The notes below the pieces were generated by a model. The model did no database searches, was not told where the DNA came from, and worked only from the letters and a program-made list of their open reading frames with translations. DNA of 62,683 nt from Flavobacteriaceae bacterium (lineage in GTDB: Bacteria > Bacteroidota > Bacteroidia > Flavobacteriales > Flavobacteriaceae): NCBI GenBank assembly GCA_002862805.1, contig PKEA01000075.1, positions 1-62,683 of the forward strand, in the 5' to 3' direction. Positions 1 through 8,769 of this stretch are shown here, piece by piece. Position 1 is the stretch's first letter; each line of letters starts with the position of its first letter. The position numbers were made by a program, and so were the translations under genes.

Positions 1-705
1 AATTTTCCAGAAACGATAACTTTTCGTGATAAATTAATAGCTGAATTAGATGTCGAATTAATCGTTCGCTATGTTCAAGATAGTATTAATTCAAATAAAG
101 CACAGGAAGAAACAGGTAAGTATGCGAGTAGAAATTCGTTGCAAACCGTAACGCTTTTAGATGCTATCGAAGAATTCGGGTTTGATGCTTGTATTGGCGG
201 AGCGCGTCGAGATGAAGAAAAATCTAGAGCCAAAGAACGCATCTTTTCAGTAAGAGACGATTTCGGACAATGGGATGCTAAAAAACAACGTCCGGAAATG
301 TTTACAATTTTGAATGGTAAAATCAACTTTGGTGAAAACGTAAGAGCTTTTCCTATTAGTAATTGGACCGAAGAAGATGTGTGGAGTTACATCAAACAAG
401 AAAATTTAGAATTACCTTCTATTTATTTCGCTCACGAACGCAAATTAGTAAAAAGAGACGGAGCCGTTTTAGCACACTCAGCGTATTTGAATTTGGTGGA
501 AACCGATGAGATTGTTACCGATATTGTTCGTTTTCGTACGGTTGGAGATATGACATGTACAGCAGCTTTACCATCAAATGCAGCTACAATTGATGAAGTA
601 ATGTATGAAAACAAAGCATCAAAATCATCAGAAAGAGGAGCGAGGATAGATGATAAACGATCGGAAGCCGCTTTGGAACAAAGAAAAAAGGGAGGCTATT
701 TTTGA
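1..705 (+). CDS. cysD: Sulfate adenylyltransferase subunit 2, 5'-truncated by window edge
   Basis: The frame is open from base 1, so the true start lies outside the window; 234 residues are visible and roughly the first 65, including the PP-loop (SGGKDS-type), are missing. The visible part carries the CysD signature GGARRDEEKSRAKER followed by the region around NWTEEDVWSYI. CysD is the ATP pyrophosphatase-type subunit that, with the GTPase CysN, makes adenosine 5'-phosphosulfate from ATP and sulfate in the cytoplasm. cysN follows after a 104-base spacer with short repeats, which fits one operon for sulfate assimilation. A TTG at 139 is in frame but is internal, because conserved CysD-like sequence continues upstream of it. 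Confidence 0.95.
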   Translation, partial: NFPETITFRDKLIAELDVELIVRYVQDSINSNKAQEETGKYASRNSLQTVTLLDAIEEFGFDACIGGARRDEEKSRAKERIFSVRDDFGQWDAKKQRPEMFTILNGKINFGENVRAFPISNWTEEDVWSYIKQENLELPSIYFAHERKLVKRDGAVLAHSAYLNLVETDEIVTDIVRFRTVGDMTCTAALPSNAATIDEVMYENKASKSSERGARIDDKRSEAALEQRKKGGYF

Positions 706-734
706 TGATTGGATCTTTGGATTATTAGATTTTT

Positions 735-776
735 CGAAGAATCGAAGAATCGAACTTTCCAAGAATCGAAGAATCG
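735..776. repeat. Short tandem repeat between cysD and cysN
   Basis: The unit CGAAGAAT is repeated with period 8 from about 735 to 754, and a second block of the same motif runs from 761 to 776. It lies in the 104-base spacer between cysD and cysN. No hairpin or promoter box is obvious, so it is probably a neutral intergenic repeat, though it could affect the cysD-cysN transcript. Confidence 0.7.
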
Positions 777-809
777 TACTCTCAAATAATCTAACTATCG
801 AATAAAAAA

Positions 810-2054
810 ATGGAATTACTTAAAATAAATACAGCAGGAAGTGTCGATGACGGAAAAAGTACTTTAATAGGTCGTTTTCTGTATGATAATAATGCATTGA
901 CAATCGAGCAAGAAGAACTTGTTCGTAAAAAAACAAAAGAAAAAGGATTAGAAGATTTAGATTTTTCTGTGATTACTGATGGTTTAATTGCAGAACGAGA
1001 ACAAGGAATTACTATCGATGTGGCTCATATCTACTTTTCTTCGGAAACTAGAAAGTTTATTATTGCTGATAGTCCTGGTCATGTGGAATATACTCGAAAC
1101 ATGGTGACTGGTGCTTCTAATTCCGATTTGTCGATTATCTTAATTGATGCTCGTAAAGGCTTATTGGAACAAACGCATCGTCATTATTTTATTAGTCGTA
1201 TGTTGCGTTTGCAACAAGTGGTGTTTTGTATCAATAAAATGGATTTAGTCGAATATAGTGAAGATGTTTTTCTAAACATAGCTGCCGAAATCGACAAAAT
1301 GGTGAAGCAATTAGAACCTATTCAACAAGATATTGCCATTATCCCAATTAGTTCTTTAAAAGGAGATAATGTAGTGCATGTTTCCAAAAATACACCTTGG
1401 TATAATGGAGAAACCTTGTCAACTGTTTTACATGGTTTCTCTAAGAAAGTAGAAAACACAAAACCATTTAGAATGGATGTGCAGCAAGTATATCATGTCC
1501 AAAATGATAAGTTTATAGATTACAGGTCGTATGCAGGTAGAGTAAGTTCTGGAAGTGTGAAAGTAGGAGATGTATTGAGTGTTTTGCCGTCTGAAAAAAA
1601 ATCAGAAGTAATTGAAATTAGAAAATTTACAACGACTCTATCAGAAGCTAATACTGGTGATTCTATTCAAATTAGATTAAAAGACGAAATTGATATTAGC
1701 AGAGGAATGCTTTTGGCAAAAGAAACTACTCCTTTTCTTTTCGAAAAAGAAGTACAAGCACGTATAGTATGGTTAGACGAAAAACCTGCTAATTTAAGTG
1801 CAAAATATCATTTACAAGTTGCTTCAAGAACTACTTTTTGTAAAATTCAAGAAGTAAATTATTTAATAAATCCTGAAAATCCTTTAGAAAATTTTGAAGG
1901 ATCTAGTATTGAATTAAATACTATTGCAGTTGTAAATTTAAAACTTGCAAATGCTCTTTTCTTAGATAAATTCTCAGAGAATAAAGCAAATGGAGCATTT
2001 ATTTTAATTGATATGCAAACAAATAATACAGTTGCTGTTGGTTTTGTAGAATAA
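810..2054 (+). CDS. cysN: Sulfate adenylyltransferase subunit 1 (GTPase)
   Basis: CysN is the elongation-factor-like GTPase that drives APS synthesis by CysD. The 414-residue protein shows the P-loop GSVDDGKST at residues 10-18, the switch II motif DSPGHVEYTRNM from residue 87, and NKMD at 142-145. EF-Tu-like beta-barrel domains follow in the C-terminal half. It ends near residue 414 with no APS kinase (CysC) domain, so it is the stand-alone form. The ATG start is preceded by an A-rich stretch and no Shine-Dalgarno site. A strong hairpin terminator follows directly, so this is probably the last gene of the cys operon. Confidence 0.96.
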   Translation: MELLKINTAGSVDDGKSTLIGRFLYDNNALTIEQEELVRKKTKEKGLEDLDFSVITDGLIAEREQGITIDVAHIYFSSETRKFIIADSPGHVEYTRNMVTGASNSDLSIILIDARKGLLEQTHRHYFISRMLRLQQVVFCINKMDLVEYSEDVFLNIAAEIDKMVKQLEPIQQDIAIIPISSLKGDNVVHVSKNTPWYNGETLSTVLHGFSKKVENTKPFRMDVQQVYHVQNDKFIDYRSYAGRVSSGSVKVGDVLSVLPSEKKSEVIEIRKFTTTLSEANTGDSIQIRLKDEIDISRGMLLAKETTPFLFEKEVQARIVWLDEKPANLSAKYHLQVASRTTFCKIQEVNYLINPENPLENFEGSSIELNTIAVVNLKLANALFLDKFSENKANGAFILIDMQTNNTVAVGFVE

Positions 2055-2066
2055 ATTATTTAAAAG

Positions 2067-2104
2067 AAAACCTTAAAATACAAATTGTTTTAAGGTTTTT
2101 TTTT
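2067..2104 (+). terminator. Rho-independent terminator after cysN
   Basis: AAAACCTTAAAA (2067-2078) pairs with TTTTAAGGTTTT (2088-2099) around a 9-base loop and runs into a T tract up to 2104. It separates cysN from the convergent marC-type gene. The A-rich left flank may make it weakly bidirectional. Confidence 0.85.
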
Positions 2105-2131
2105 AAGGTTCTAATTGGTTCTTATTAATAA

Positions 2132-2758
2132 TTAAAATGCAGTAGCTAATATATTTACAAGAGAACTACTTATATATTGAATACCAATTGCAATTACAAT
2201 AAAACCAATAATACGTGAAATTGCTACAATACCCGATGCTCCTAATATTTTTGATAAGTAATGAGCGCTTTTTAAAATAAAAAAAATAGTAAGTGCTACA
2301 CATAAGATAGCTGCACATGTAATAATTTTATCGGAAATTTCTGGTTGTTCTTGATACATAGCTATTAATAATGACATAGAGCCTGGGCCTGCGAGCATTG
2401 GCATTGCTAAAGGGGTAAGTGCAATGTCGTTTCTGTGCATAGCGTCATTAGTAACTTTTTTATTTAATCCTTTTCGCTTACTTATGTTTCCAGACAATAA
2501 AGAAAAGCCAGAATTAACAATAATAATTCCACCGGCAATTCTTAAAGCATCAATGCTAATTCCAAAAAAGTTAAGCACATATTCTCCAATAAAAAAGGAT
2601 ATTAAAAGAATTATAAAAACGTTTATAGCTGTCCAAATTGAAATTCTCGAGCGTTCTTTTTTGCTGTCATCTTGAGTTAGTCCAACAAAAATAGGAATTG
2701 CTCCTAAAGGATTAAGAACAGAAAATAGTGCGGCAAATACATAAATAAATAGCTCCAT
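2132..2758 (-). CDS. MarC family integral membrane protein
   Basis: This 208-residue, highly hydrophobic protein has about six membrane segments and begins with the MarC-type N-terminus containing FSVLNPLGAIPIF. A second half includes the ALTPLAMPMLAGPGSM stretch typical of the family. MarC/YhcE-like proteins sit in the inner membrane. Some archaeal members are described as neutral amino-acid transporters, but the bacterial role is not settled. It is a single-gene unit convergent with cysN, with its own -7 box just upstream. Confidence 0.9.
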   Translation of the reverse strand: MELFIYVFAALFSVLNPLGAIPIFVGLTQDDSKKERSRISIWTAINVFIILLISFFIGEYVLNFFGISIDALRIAGGIIIVNSGFSLLSGNISKRKGLNKKVTNDAMHRNDIALTPLAMPMLAGPGSMSLLIAMYQEQPEISDKIITCAAILCVALTIFFILKSAHYLSKILGASGIVAISRIIGFIVIAIGIQYISSSLVNILATAF

Positions 2759-2769
2759 AATTTTTTTTG

Positions 2770-2777
2770 CAAAGATA
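2770..2777 (-). promoter_or_regulatory. Putative -7 box of the MarC-type gene
   Basis: On the minus strand this reads TATCTTTG, a perfect match to the Bacteroidota -7 element TAnnTTTG. It lies 12 bases before the ATG, giving a very short leader. No clear -33 TTTG was found at the usual distance. Confidence 0.5.
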
Positions 2778-2948
2778 TAGCTACTTTTTTTAAATAGCTT
2801 TTAATGTAATGTTAACTCAAAGTTATAATTATTTTAGTAATTTTATATAAATATTCTAAATATGTGAAATCACAAATACTAATATTGTTTTTTAAACTAT
2901 CTAAAAAAGTAAGCGATACACATTTCTAAAAAATAATAATATTTACAT

Positions 2949-3305
2949 ATGAAAACACTTGTTATAGGGGCTTCTACAAATAAAGAACGATATTCTTATA
3001 AAGCAATAAATAATTTATTAGCAAAAAGTCATCAAGTTGTGGCAATTGGAGCTGCAAAAGGAATGGTTTTAGATGTGCCTATTGAAACTGAAAAACTAGA
3101 TTTTCATGCAATTGATACTATTACACTTTATATTAATCCAAAAGCACAGCAAGAATATTACGATTATATTCTATCATTAAAGCCAAGAAGAGTAATTTTT
3201 AATCCTGGAACTGAAAATGAAGAGTTTGAACAAATTCTAAAAGCTAATAATATTGCTTTTGAAGAATCTTGTACTTTAGTTTTGCTTGCTACGAATCAAT
3301 ATTAA
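2949..3305 (+). CDS. CoA-binding domain protein (YccU-like)
   Basis: A 118-residue single-domain protein with a Rossmann-type nucleotide-binding fold. It opens with KTLVIGASTNKERYSYKA, and the second half has the VIFNPGTENEEF stretch typical of the small CoA-binding family related to the N-terminal part of succinyl-CoA synthetase alpha. The exact role of these small proteins is unknown. The start is the ATG at 2949; no exact TAnnTTTG box was found in the 190-base upstream spacer. Its last 30 bases overlap, tail to tail, the 3' end of the symporter gene on the other strand. Confidence 0.85.
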   Translation: MKTLVIGASTNKERYSYKAINNLLAKSHQVVAIGAAKGMVLDVPIETEKLDFHAIDTITLYINPKAQQEYYDYILSLKPRRVIFNPGTENEEFEQILKANNIAFEESCTLVLLATNQY

Positions 3306-4724
3306 TCCTAAGAAAGTTAGTATTCCGTTTACGATTAATATTTCAAATCCAAAATTAAAACCAAACCATTCAAAACTGTAGTTGTTTAATAATAAAGAAA
3401 TTACTACTGCTAAAATGGCTACAATTGGTACAAGAACATCTTTGACTTTCCATTTGGTAAATAAACCAAAACTATAAAGACCTAACAATGGCCCATAAGT
3501 AAACCCTGCAAATTTTAATACTTTATCAATGATACTTGAATCATTAAAGGCGTATTTGAAAAATAAGATTACAAAAATAGAAATTACTACAAACATTAAA
3601 TGAATTCTTTTTCTTATTGTAACCTGTTTTACTTCATCGTATTTTTTCTCAATATCAAGAATATCAATACTAAAAGAAGTGGTTAATGATGTTAAAGCAC
3701 TATCTGCACTTGAATAAGCTGCGGCGATAAGGCCAAGTAAAAAACTAAATGCTACGACTATTCCTAAATGCTTATTGGCTAAAATTGGAAATAAAGCATC
3801 ACCATGAGCGTTAATACCATATTTTAAGGCATATTCTGTAAATAATAATCCTAAAACAAGAAAGAAAAAATTAACAATAGTAAGTACAATTGTAAACCAA
3901 AACATGTTTTTTTGCGCATCCTTTAGTGTTTTACATGTTAGGTTTTTTTGCATCATATCTTGGTCTAGACCTGTCATAACAATTGCTATAAAAGCACCAG
4001 ATAAAAATTGTTTCCAAAAATAAGTTGGTTTATGTATGTCTTCAAAAAAGAAAGTTTTAGAAAAATCACTATCCGCTATAAAAGAAGAAAAATTTGAAAT
4101 ATTTAAACCTAAATCTTCAGAAACTACAACAATACAAATTCCAACAGATACTAACATGAAGAATGTTTGAAGTGTATCGGTCCAAATAATAGTTTTAATT
4201 CCAGATTTAAAAGTATATAGCCAAATTAATAAAATTGTTGCAGTTACGGTTATCCAATATGAAATGCCAAGTGGTTCAAATACTAAAGTTTGCAAAACAT
4301 CGGCAACTAAAAGTAATCTTAAATTAGAGCCAACAGTTCTAGAGATAATAAAAAACCAAGCTCCTGTTTTATAAGAATATTTCCCAAATCGATCTTCTAA
4401 ATACGTGTAAATAGAGGTTAAATTAAGTTTATAGTATAGTGGGAGTAAAACGGTAGCAATAATAAAGTATCCAACAATGTATCCTAAAACAATTTGAAAA
4501 TAAACAAATTGAGAGCCTTCTACTTTTCCAGGAACGGAAATAAATGTTACTCCTGAAAGAGAAGATCCAATCATTCCAAAAGCTACTAAATACCAAGGCG
4601 ATTGCTTGTTTGCTTTAAAAAAAGAGTCGTTATTTGAAACTTCTTTCTTTCCTGTAAAGTAAGAGAACAAAATAAGTACACTAAAATAAGATAGTATTAA
4701 TATAAGAATTGATATTGGGCTCAT
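3276..4724 (-). CDS. Sodium:solute symporter family protein
   Basis: A 482-residue polytopic membrane protein with about 12-13 hydrophobic segments. It contains the SSS-family region GSSLSGVTFISVPGKVEGSQ near the N-terminus and the GLIAAAYSSADSALTSL stretch with the paired serines typical of sodium coordination in LeuT-fold symporters. It should couple sodium entry to uptake of an organic solute; the substrate cannot be read from the sequence. The gene is transcribed divergently from recR and overlaps the CoA-binding protein gene by 30 bases at its 3' end. Confidence 0.92.
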   Translation of the reverse strand: MSPISILILILSYFSVLILFSYFTGKKEVSNNDSFFKANKQSPWYLVAFGMIGSSLSGVTFISVPGKVEGSQFVYFQIVLGYIVGYFIIATVLLPLYYKLNLTSIYTYLEDRFGKYSYKTGAWFFIISRTVGSNLRLLLVADVLQTLVFEPLGISYWITVTATILLIWLYTFKSGIKTIIWTDTLQTFFMLVSVGICIVVVSEDLGLNISNFSSFIADSDFSKTFFFEDIHKPTYFWKQFLSGAFIAIVMTGLDQDMMQKNLTCKTLKDAQKNMFWFTIVLTIVNFFFLVLGLLFTEYALKYGINAHGDALFPILANKHLGIVVAFSFLLGLIAAAYSSADSALTSLTTSFSIDILDIEKKYDEVKQVTIRKRIHLMFVVISIFVILFFKYAFNDSSIIDKVLKFAGFTYGPLLGLYSFGLFTKWKVKDVLVPIVAILAVVISLLLNNYSFEWFGFNFGFEILIVNGILTFLGLILIRSKQN

Positions 4725-4744
4725 AGTTTTTGCTTAATTTCAAA

Positions 4745-4752
4745 CAAAGATA
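4745..4752 (-). promoter_or_regulatory. Putative -7 box of the symporter gene
   Basis: On the minus strand this reads TATCTTTG, matching TAnnTTTG, 21 bases before the symporter ATG. It forms a divergent promoter pair with the recR box at 4780-4787. Confidence 0.5.
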
Positions 4753-4779
4753 AAAGAATATATTAATAATAAAATGACT

Positions 4780-4787
4780 TACTTTTG
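4780..4787 (+). promoter_or_regulatory. Putative -7 box of recR
   Basis: TACTTTTG matches TAnnTTTG and is followed by a second match, TATTTTTG, at 4789-4796. The boxes lie after the ATG at 4774, which argues that recR starts at the ATG at 4801 with a very short leader. Confidence 0.45.
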
Positions 4788-4800
4788 TATTTTTGTAACT

Positions 4801-5421
4801 ATGGAATTACCTTCAAAATTATTAGAAAATGCGGTAAATGAAATAGCTCAATTACCCGGAATTGGTAAAAGAACGGCACTTCGATTGGCTTTGCATTTAC
4901 TTCGTCAACCTTTAGATCAAACGCAAAATTTAAGCTCTTCACTATTTAAATTAAGAAGTGAAATTTCTTATTGCACCGAATGTCATAATATTTCAGACGA
5001 TAAAGTTTGTCTAATTTGTAGTAATACAAAAAGGGATAAGAGTTTAATATGTGTGGTTGAGGATGTTAGAGATGTTATGGCTATTGAAAATACAGGTTTG
5101 TTTAAAGGGGTTTACCATGTTTTAGGTGGTAAAATAAACCCTATTGAAGGAATTGGGCCTAGTCAGTTAAAAATAAGTACTTTAATTAACAAAATTAAGC
5201 TAGGAAATGTTGAAGAAATTATTTTTGCACTAAGTTCAACCATGGAGGGAGATACAACTAATTTTTATATTTATAAACAGATTAAAGATTTTAATATAAA
5301 AACATCAACAATTGCTAGAGGTGTTGCAATTGGAGATGAATTAGAATATGCTGATGAAGTAACATTAGGAAGAAGTTTGTTGCATAGAATTCCGTTTGAA
5401 AACTCGTTGAAACAGAATTAA
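4801..5421 (+). CDS. recR: Recombination mediator protein RecR
   Basis: RecR works with RecO (and RecF) in RecA loading at gaps during recombinational repair. The 206-residue product has all the expected parts: a helix-hairpin-helix at [17 protein letters not shown], a C4 zinc finger with C58, C61, C70 and C73, and a Toprim domain with [12 protein letters not shown] and the [12 protein letters not shown] loop. The start at 4801 gives the usual RecR N-terminus ([12 protein letters not shown]). The in-frame ATG at 4774 would add nine unusual residues and lies upstream of the likely -7 box. It stands alone between the divergent symporter gene and the glycan operon. Confidence 0.96.
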   Translation: MELPSKLLENAVNEIAQLPGIGKRTALRLALHLLRQPLDQTQNLSSSLFKLRSEISYCTECHNISDDKVCLICSNTKRDKSLICVVEDVRDVMAIENTGLFKGVYHVLGGKINPIEGIGPSQLKISTLINKIKLGNVEEIIFALSSTMEGDTTNFYIYKQIKDFNIKTSTIARGVAIGDELEYADEVTLGRSLLHRIPFENSLKQN

Positions 5422-5470
5422 TTTTTTTAATATAAAAGGGTTTAAATTTCTCAAATTTAATTCTAAAAAC

Positions 5471-5478
5471 TATATTTG
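5471..5478 (+). promoter_or_regulatory. Putative -7 box of the first surface-glycan operon
   Basis: TATATTTG matches TAnnTTTG and lies 19 bases before the ATG of the first Wza-like gene. No good -33 TTTG is present at 17-23 bases upstream. Because the following genes lie close together or overlap as far as 26091, this is the best candidate for the operon promoter. Confidence 0.5.
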
Positions 5479-5497
5479 TTTTCTTAAATAAAATGTA

Positions 5498-6292
5498 ATG
5501 AAATTGTATAAATTTATATATATATTATTAATAGTAGTTTTTGCTACTTCGTGTATACCAAATAAAGACTTAATTTATTTACAGAAAGAACAAGAAAAGA
5601 ATCAATTTATTCAGGTAAATGAATCTCTTTCAAAGCCTTATCGTGTTCAAACAAATGATATCTTATCAATATCAATAAAAGCCTTGGATCAACGATTAGT
5701 GGAAATGTTTAATCCATCTACTCAACTAAATCAAGTGCAGCAAAGTCCACAAACACTTTACTTCAATGGATTTACAGTTGATGATCATGGAAATATTAAT
5801 ATACCTGTTTTAGGAAACTTAAATGTTTTAGGTTATTCTGTTGAAGAAGTTAAAAACGAAATTGAAAAAAGACTTTTGGATGAATATTTTAAGAGTGAGG
5901 CGAGATTGTTTGTGAATGTAAAATTAGCGGGCTTAAGATATACTGTGAATGGTGAGATTAACACCCCAGGAACAAATGTATTGTTTCAGGATAAAGTAAA
6001 CATAATGGAGGCAATTGCAAACTCTGGAGATATTACCATTACAGGAAATAGGAAAGAAGTGCAAGTTATTAGAAAATTACCTCAGGGCTTTGAAACATAT
6101 TATATAGATTTAACTAGTTCAAAAGCATTTGAATCTCCAGTTTTCTATATACAACCAAATGATTATATCTATATAAAACCTTTGAAACAAAAGTCTTGGG
6201 GAACAGGAACCACTGGTGTTCAAACAATAGGAACAATTATAACTGCATTGTCATTAATAACAACGACTATTTTGTTAACTAGAAATCTATAA
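5498..6292 (+). CDS. Wza-like polysaccharide export lipoprotein (first copy)
   Basis: The outer-membrane exporter of a Wza/Wzc-type system, forming the channel for capsule or exopolysaccharide. The 264-residue protein has a type II signal peptide with the lipobox ATSC (acylated Cys19), a Poly_export domain containing YRVQTNDILSISI and DDHGNINIPVLG, an SLBB-like segment from about residue 150 (YTVNGEINTPGT), and a C-terminal hydrophobic stretch ending in LLTRNL. That C-terminal segment fits an inner-facing or outer-membrane anchor as in the Bacteroidota versions. It heads the operon and is 11 bases from the wzc-like gene. A second copy lies at 26138-26899. Confidence 0.93.
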   Translation: MKLYKFIYILLIVVFATSCIPNKDLIYLQKEQEKNQFIQVNESLSKPYRVQTNDILSISIKALDQRLVEMFNPSTQLNQVQQSPQTLYFNGFTVDDHGNINIPVLGNLNVLGYSVEEVKNEIEKRLLDEYFKSEARLFVNVKLAGLRYTVNGEINTPGTNVLFQDKVNIMEAIANSGDITITGNRKEVQVIRKLPQGFETYYIDLTSSKAFESPVFYIQPNDYIYIKPLKQKSWGTGTTGVQTIGTIITALSLITTTILLTRNL

Positions 6293-6303
6293 TAGAGAAT
6301 AAG

Positions 6304-8766
6304 ATGTTAGATACTAAAGATTTTACTTTTTTTGAGTCTCAATCAAATTTCGATTTTAAAGGATTTTTTTTAAAGATTATTGGATATTGGAAATGGTTTG
6401 TGTTAAGTTTTATTATTACATTTCTAATTGCTTATAATGTAAATATTAGAAAAGAAAAGATATATGGAATGGAATCTAGTATTGTTGTTAAAGATGAAAA
6501 CAATCCATTTTTTACAGCTAATACCAGTTTGGTTTTTAACTGGGGAGGTGTTTCAGATAAAGTTCAAACTGTAATTACAACATTAAAGTCGCGTTCGCAC
6601 AATGAATTAGTTGTTGATAATCTAGAATATTATATCAATTACGAAGTTAAAGGCAAGTATTATTTTGAAGACGTTTATGGCAGTGTCCCTTTCTATGTGA
6701 AAATAGATAAAAATAAAGGGCAACTTTTAAATACGCCTATCAAAATTAAGTTTTTATCTTCTAATCAATATGAATTAAGTGTTGATTTTGCCGAATATCC
6801 ATCGGGAAAACTAATCCATTACATTGATAACTCTCAAAGCGATTTAGGAACGTTAAATGATGTATTTGTTAAAAAATACAAGATTAATGAGGAAGTTAAT
6901 TTGCCATTCTTAACATTAAATCTTCATTTAAATCCAGATGCAATTAATTTTAAAGGAAAAGAGTTTTATTTAAGATTTAGTGATTTTAATGGAACGGTTG
7001 CTAAGTATAAAGAAATTGATGTTTCTGCTGATACTAAAGCTGCTTCAGTTATTACCTTGCAATTACAAGGAGCAAATAAATATCGATTAGTAAAATATTT
7101 AAATACTACTGTATCAATGTTGAAAAAGATTCAGTTAGATGGTAAAAATCAATTTGCAACAAATACAATTAATTTTATTGATTCTACATTATTACAAATG
7201 GAAGGTCAAATAAAAGAAGCAGAAAATGAATTAAAAGATTTTAGAAGAGGAAAAAATGTATTTCAATTAGAAGCTGGTGGTGAGAAATTAACAGATAAAG
7301 TTTCAGAGTTCGATATAACAAAAGATGAACTTGAGCGTAAAAGCAAATATTTAAATTTATTGAATACATATTTGCTTAAAAATAACGACTTTTCTAAATT
7401 ACCAGCTCCTTCAGTTGCAGGAATAGATGATCCAAACATTTTAATAAATGTATCAAAATTAATTCAATTGTCTACTCAAAGAGCTGAGTTAGGTTATTCA
7501 GTTAAAAGCAATAAAATGTTCACCGAGTTTGATTCGGAAATGGAAGCATTAAAAAAAGTATTACTCCAAAACATCATTAGTGCAAAAGCTTCCTTAAATG
7601 TAGATTTATCAATTGTAAATAGAAATATTTCTGTTCTTGAAGGCGAAATAAGTAAACTTCCAGAGCAACAACAAGATTTGGTTAAAATTACAAGAAAGTA
7701 TGATCTAAAAGATAATTTATACAGTACTTTTTTACAAAAAAGAAGTGAAGCAGAAATTGTTAAAGCTGCTAACATTTCTGATATTGATTTTATTGATCCT
7801 GCTAAAGATGTAGGTGGTGGTTTAAGAGGGCCAAAAACAAGTATTAATTATATTTTAGCTTTTTTAATTGGGTTTTTAGTACCATTTCTTATCGTCTTTT
7901 TAATAACATTATTAGACAATAATATTAACACAACAGATGATATTCAAAAACTTACAAAAATTCCTTTAATTGGAGTAATTGGAAAGAGAAATACACTAAA
8001 TAATTTGTCAGTTTTTGAAAAGCCAAAATCACCTTTAGCCGAGTCTTTTAGAGCTATTCGTTCTTCTTTACAATTTATGTATAAAAAACAAAAAGTAGAG
8101 GGCTCAAAAATTTTAATGCTAACATCATCAGTCAGTGGAGAAGGTAAAACATTTTGTTCAATTAACTTAGCAACCGTTTTTGCATTAAGTGAAAAGAAAA
8201 CTGTAATTGTTGGATTAGATTTACGTAAACCAAGAATTTTTGGCGATTTTAATATTGATAATATTACGGGTGTTGTGAACTATTTAATTGGTCAAAAAAC
8301 ATTAGAAGAAGTAACTCAATCAACTCATATTCCATATTTAGATTTAATTACTTCAGGTCCTATTCCGCCAAACCCAGCTGAATTGTTAATGGGTGGAGCG
8401 ATGGATGATTTAATTGAAGAGTTAAAACTAAAATATGATTACATTATTTTAGATACACCTCCTGTTGGTTTAGTTGCAGATGCTTTAGAATTAGCAAAAT
8501 ATGCAGATGCTACAATTTATGTAACAAGACAAGGATTTACCAAAAAAGGAATGCTTGCTGTTGTAAATGAAAAACATAAAAGAGGTGAACTTAGCAATAT
8601 AAGTGTTTTGTTAAACGGCTTTCAGAATAAAAGTAAATATGGTTATGGCTATGGTTATGGCTATGGTTATGGCTATGGAGCTTATGGTGAGTCATATCAT
8701 GATGAAGCAATAGAAGAAAAAGGAATTAAAAAAATATTAAATAAGTTTAGAAATAAAAACTCTTAA
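6304..8766 (+). CDS. Wzc-like chain-length regulator and tyrosine autokinase (first copy)
   Basis: An 820-residue inner-membrane protein that combines a Wzz domain (N-terminal membrane segment near residues 30-45, long periplasmic coiled coil, second membrane segment near 515-535) with a cytoplasmic BY-kinase. The kinase shows Walker A at SVSGEGKT (about 609-616), Walker A' at GLDLRKPR and Walker B at YIILDTPP (about 713-720). The C-terminus is a tyrosine-rich tail of alternating Tyr and Gly, the expected autophosphorylation cluster. It controls polymer length together with the adjacent Wza-like exporter. The tail is encoded by a short tandem DNA repeat. Confidence 0.94.
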   Translation: MLDTKDFTFFESQSNFDFKGFFLKIIGYWKWFVLSFIITFLIAYNVNIRKEKIYGMESSIVVKDENNPFFTANTSLVFNWGGVSDKVQTVITTLKSRSHNELVVDNLEYYINYEVKGKYYFEDVYGSVPFYVKIDKNKGQLLNTPIKIKFLSSNQYELSVDFAEYPSGKLIHYIDNSQSDLGTLNDVFVKKYKINEEVNLPFLTLNLHLNPDAINFKGKEFYLRFSDFNGTVAKYKEIDVSADTKAASVITLQLQGANKYRLVKYLNTTVSMLKKIQLDGKNQFATNTINFIDSTLLQMEGQIKEAENELKDFRRGKNVFQLEAGGEKLTDKVSEFDITKDELERKSKYLNLLNTYLLKNNDFSKLPAPSVAGIDDPNILINVSKLIQLSTQRAELGYSVKSNKMFTEFDSEMEALKKVLLQNIISAKASLNVDLSIVNRNISVLEGEISKLPEQQQDLVKITRKYDLKDNLYSTFLQKRSEAEIVKAANISDIDFIDPAKDVGGGLRGPKTSINYILAFLIGFLVPFLIVFLITLLDNNINTTDDIQKLTKIPLIGVIGKRNTLNNLSVFEKPKSPLAESFRAIRSSLQFMYKKQKVEGSKILMLTSSVSGEGKTFCSINLATVFALSEKKTVIVGLDLRKPRIFGDFNIDNITGVVNYLIGQKTLEEVTQSTHIPYLDLITSGPIPPNPAELLMGGAMDDLIEELKLKYDYIILDTPPVGLVADALELAKYADATIYVTRQGFTKKGMLAVVNEKHKRGELSNISVLLNGFQNKSKYGYGYGYGYGYGYGAYGESYHDEAIEEKGIKKILNKFRNKNS
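8638..8682 (+). repeat. Tandem repeat coding the Tyr-Gly tail of the first Wzc-like kinase
   Basis: A 12-base unit (GGTTATGGCTAT) is repeated about three and a half times, encoding alternating Tyr and Gly residues. Because 6- or 12-base slips keep the frame, the number of tyrosines in the phosphorylation tail could vary between strains. Confidence 0.8.
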
Positions 8767-8769
8767 GTT

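Noticed and set aside
2067..2104. Riboswitch or attenuator between cysN and the MarC-type gene
   Set aside because: The structure is a simple AT-rich hairpin with a T tract between convergent genes, which is a terminator.
4774..4800. Earlier ATG start for recR
   Set aside because: It would add nine residues not usual for RecR, and it lies upstream of the two likely -7 boxes at 4780-4796.
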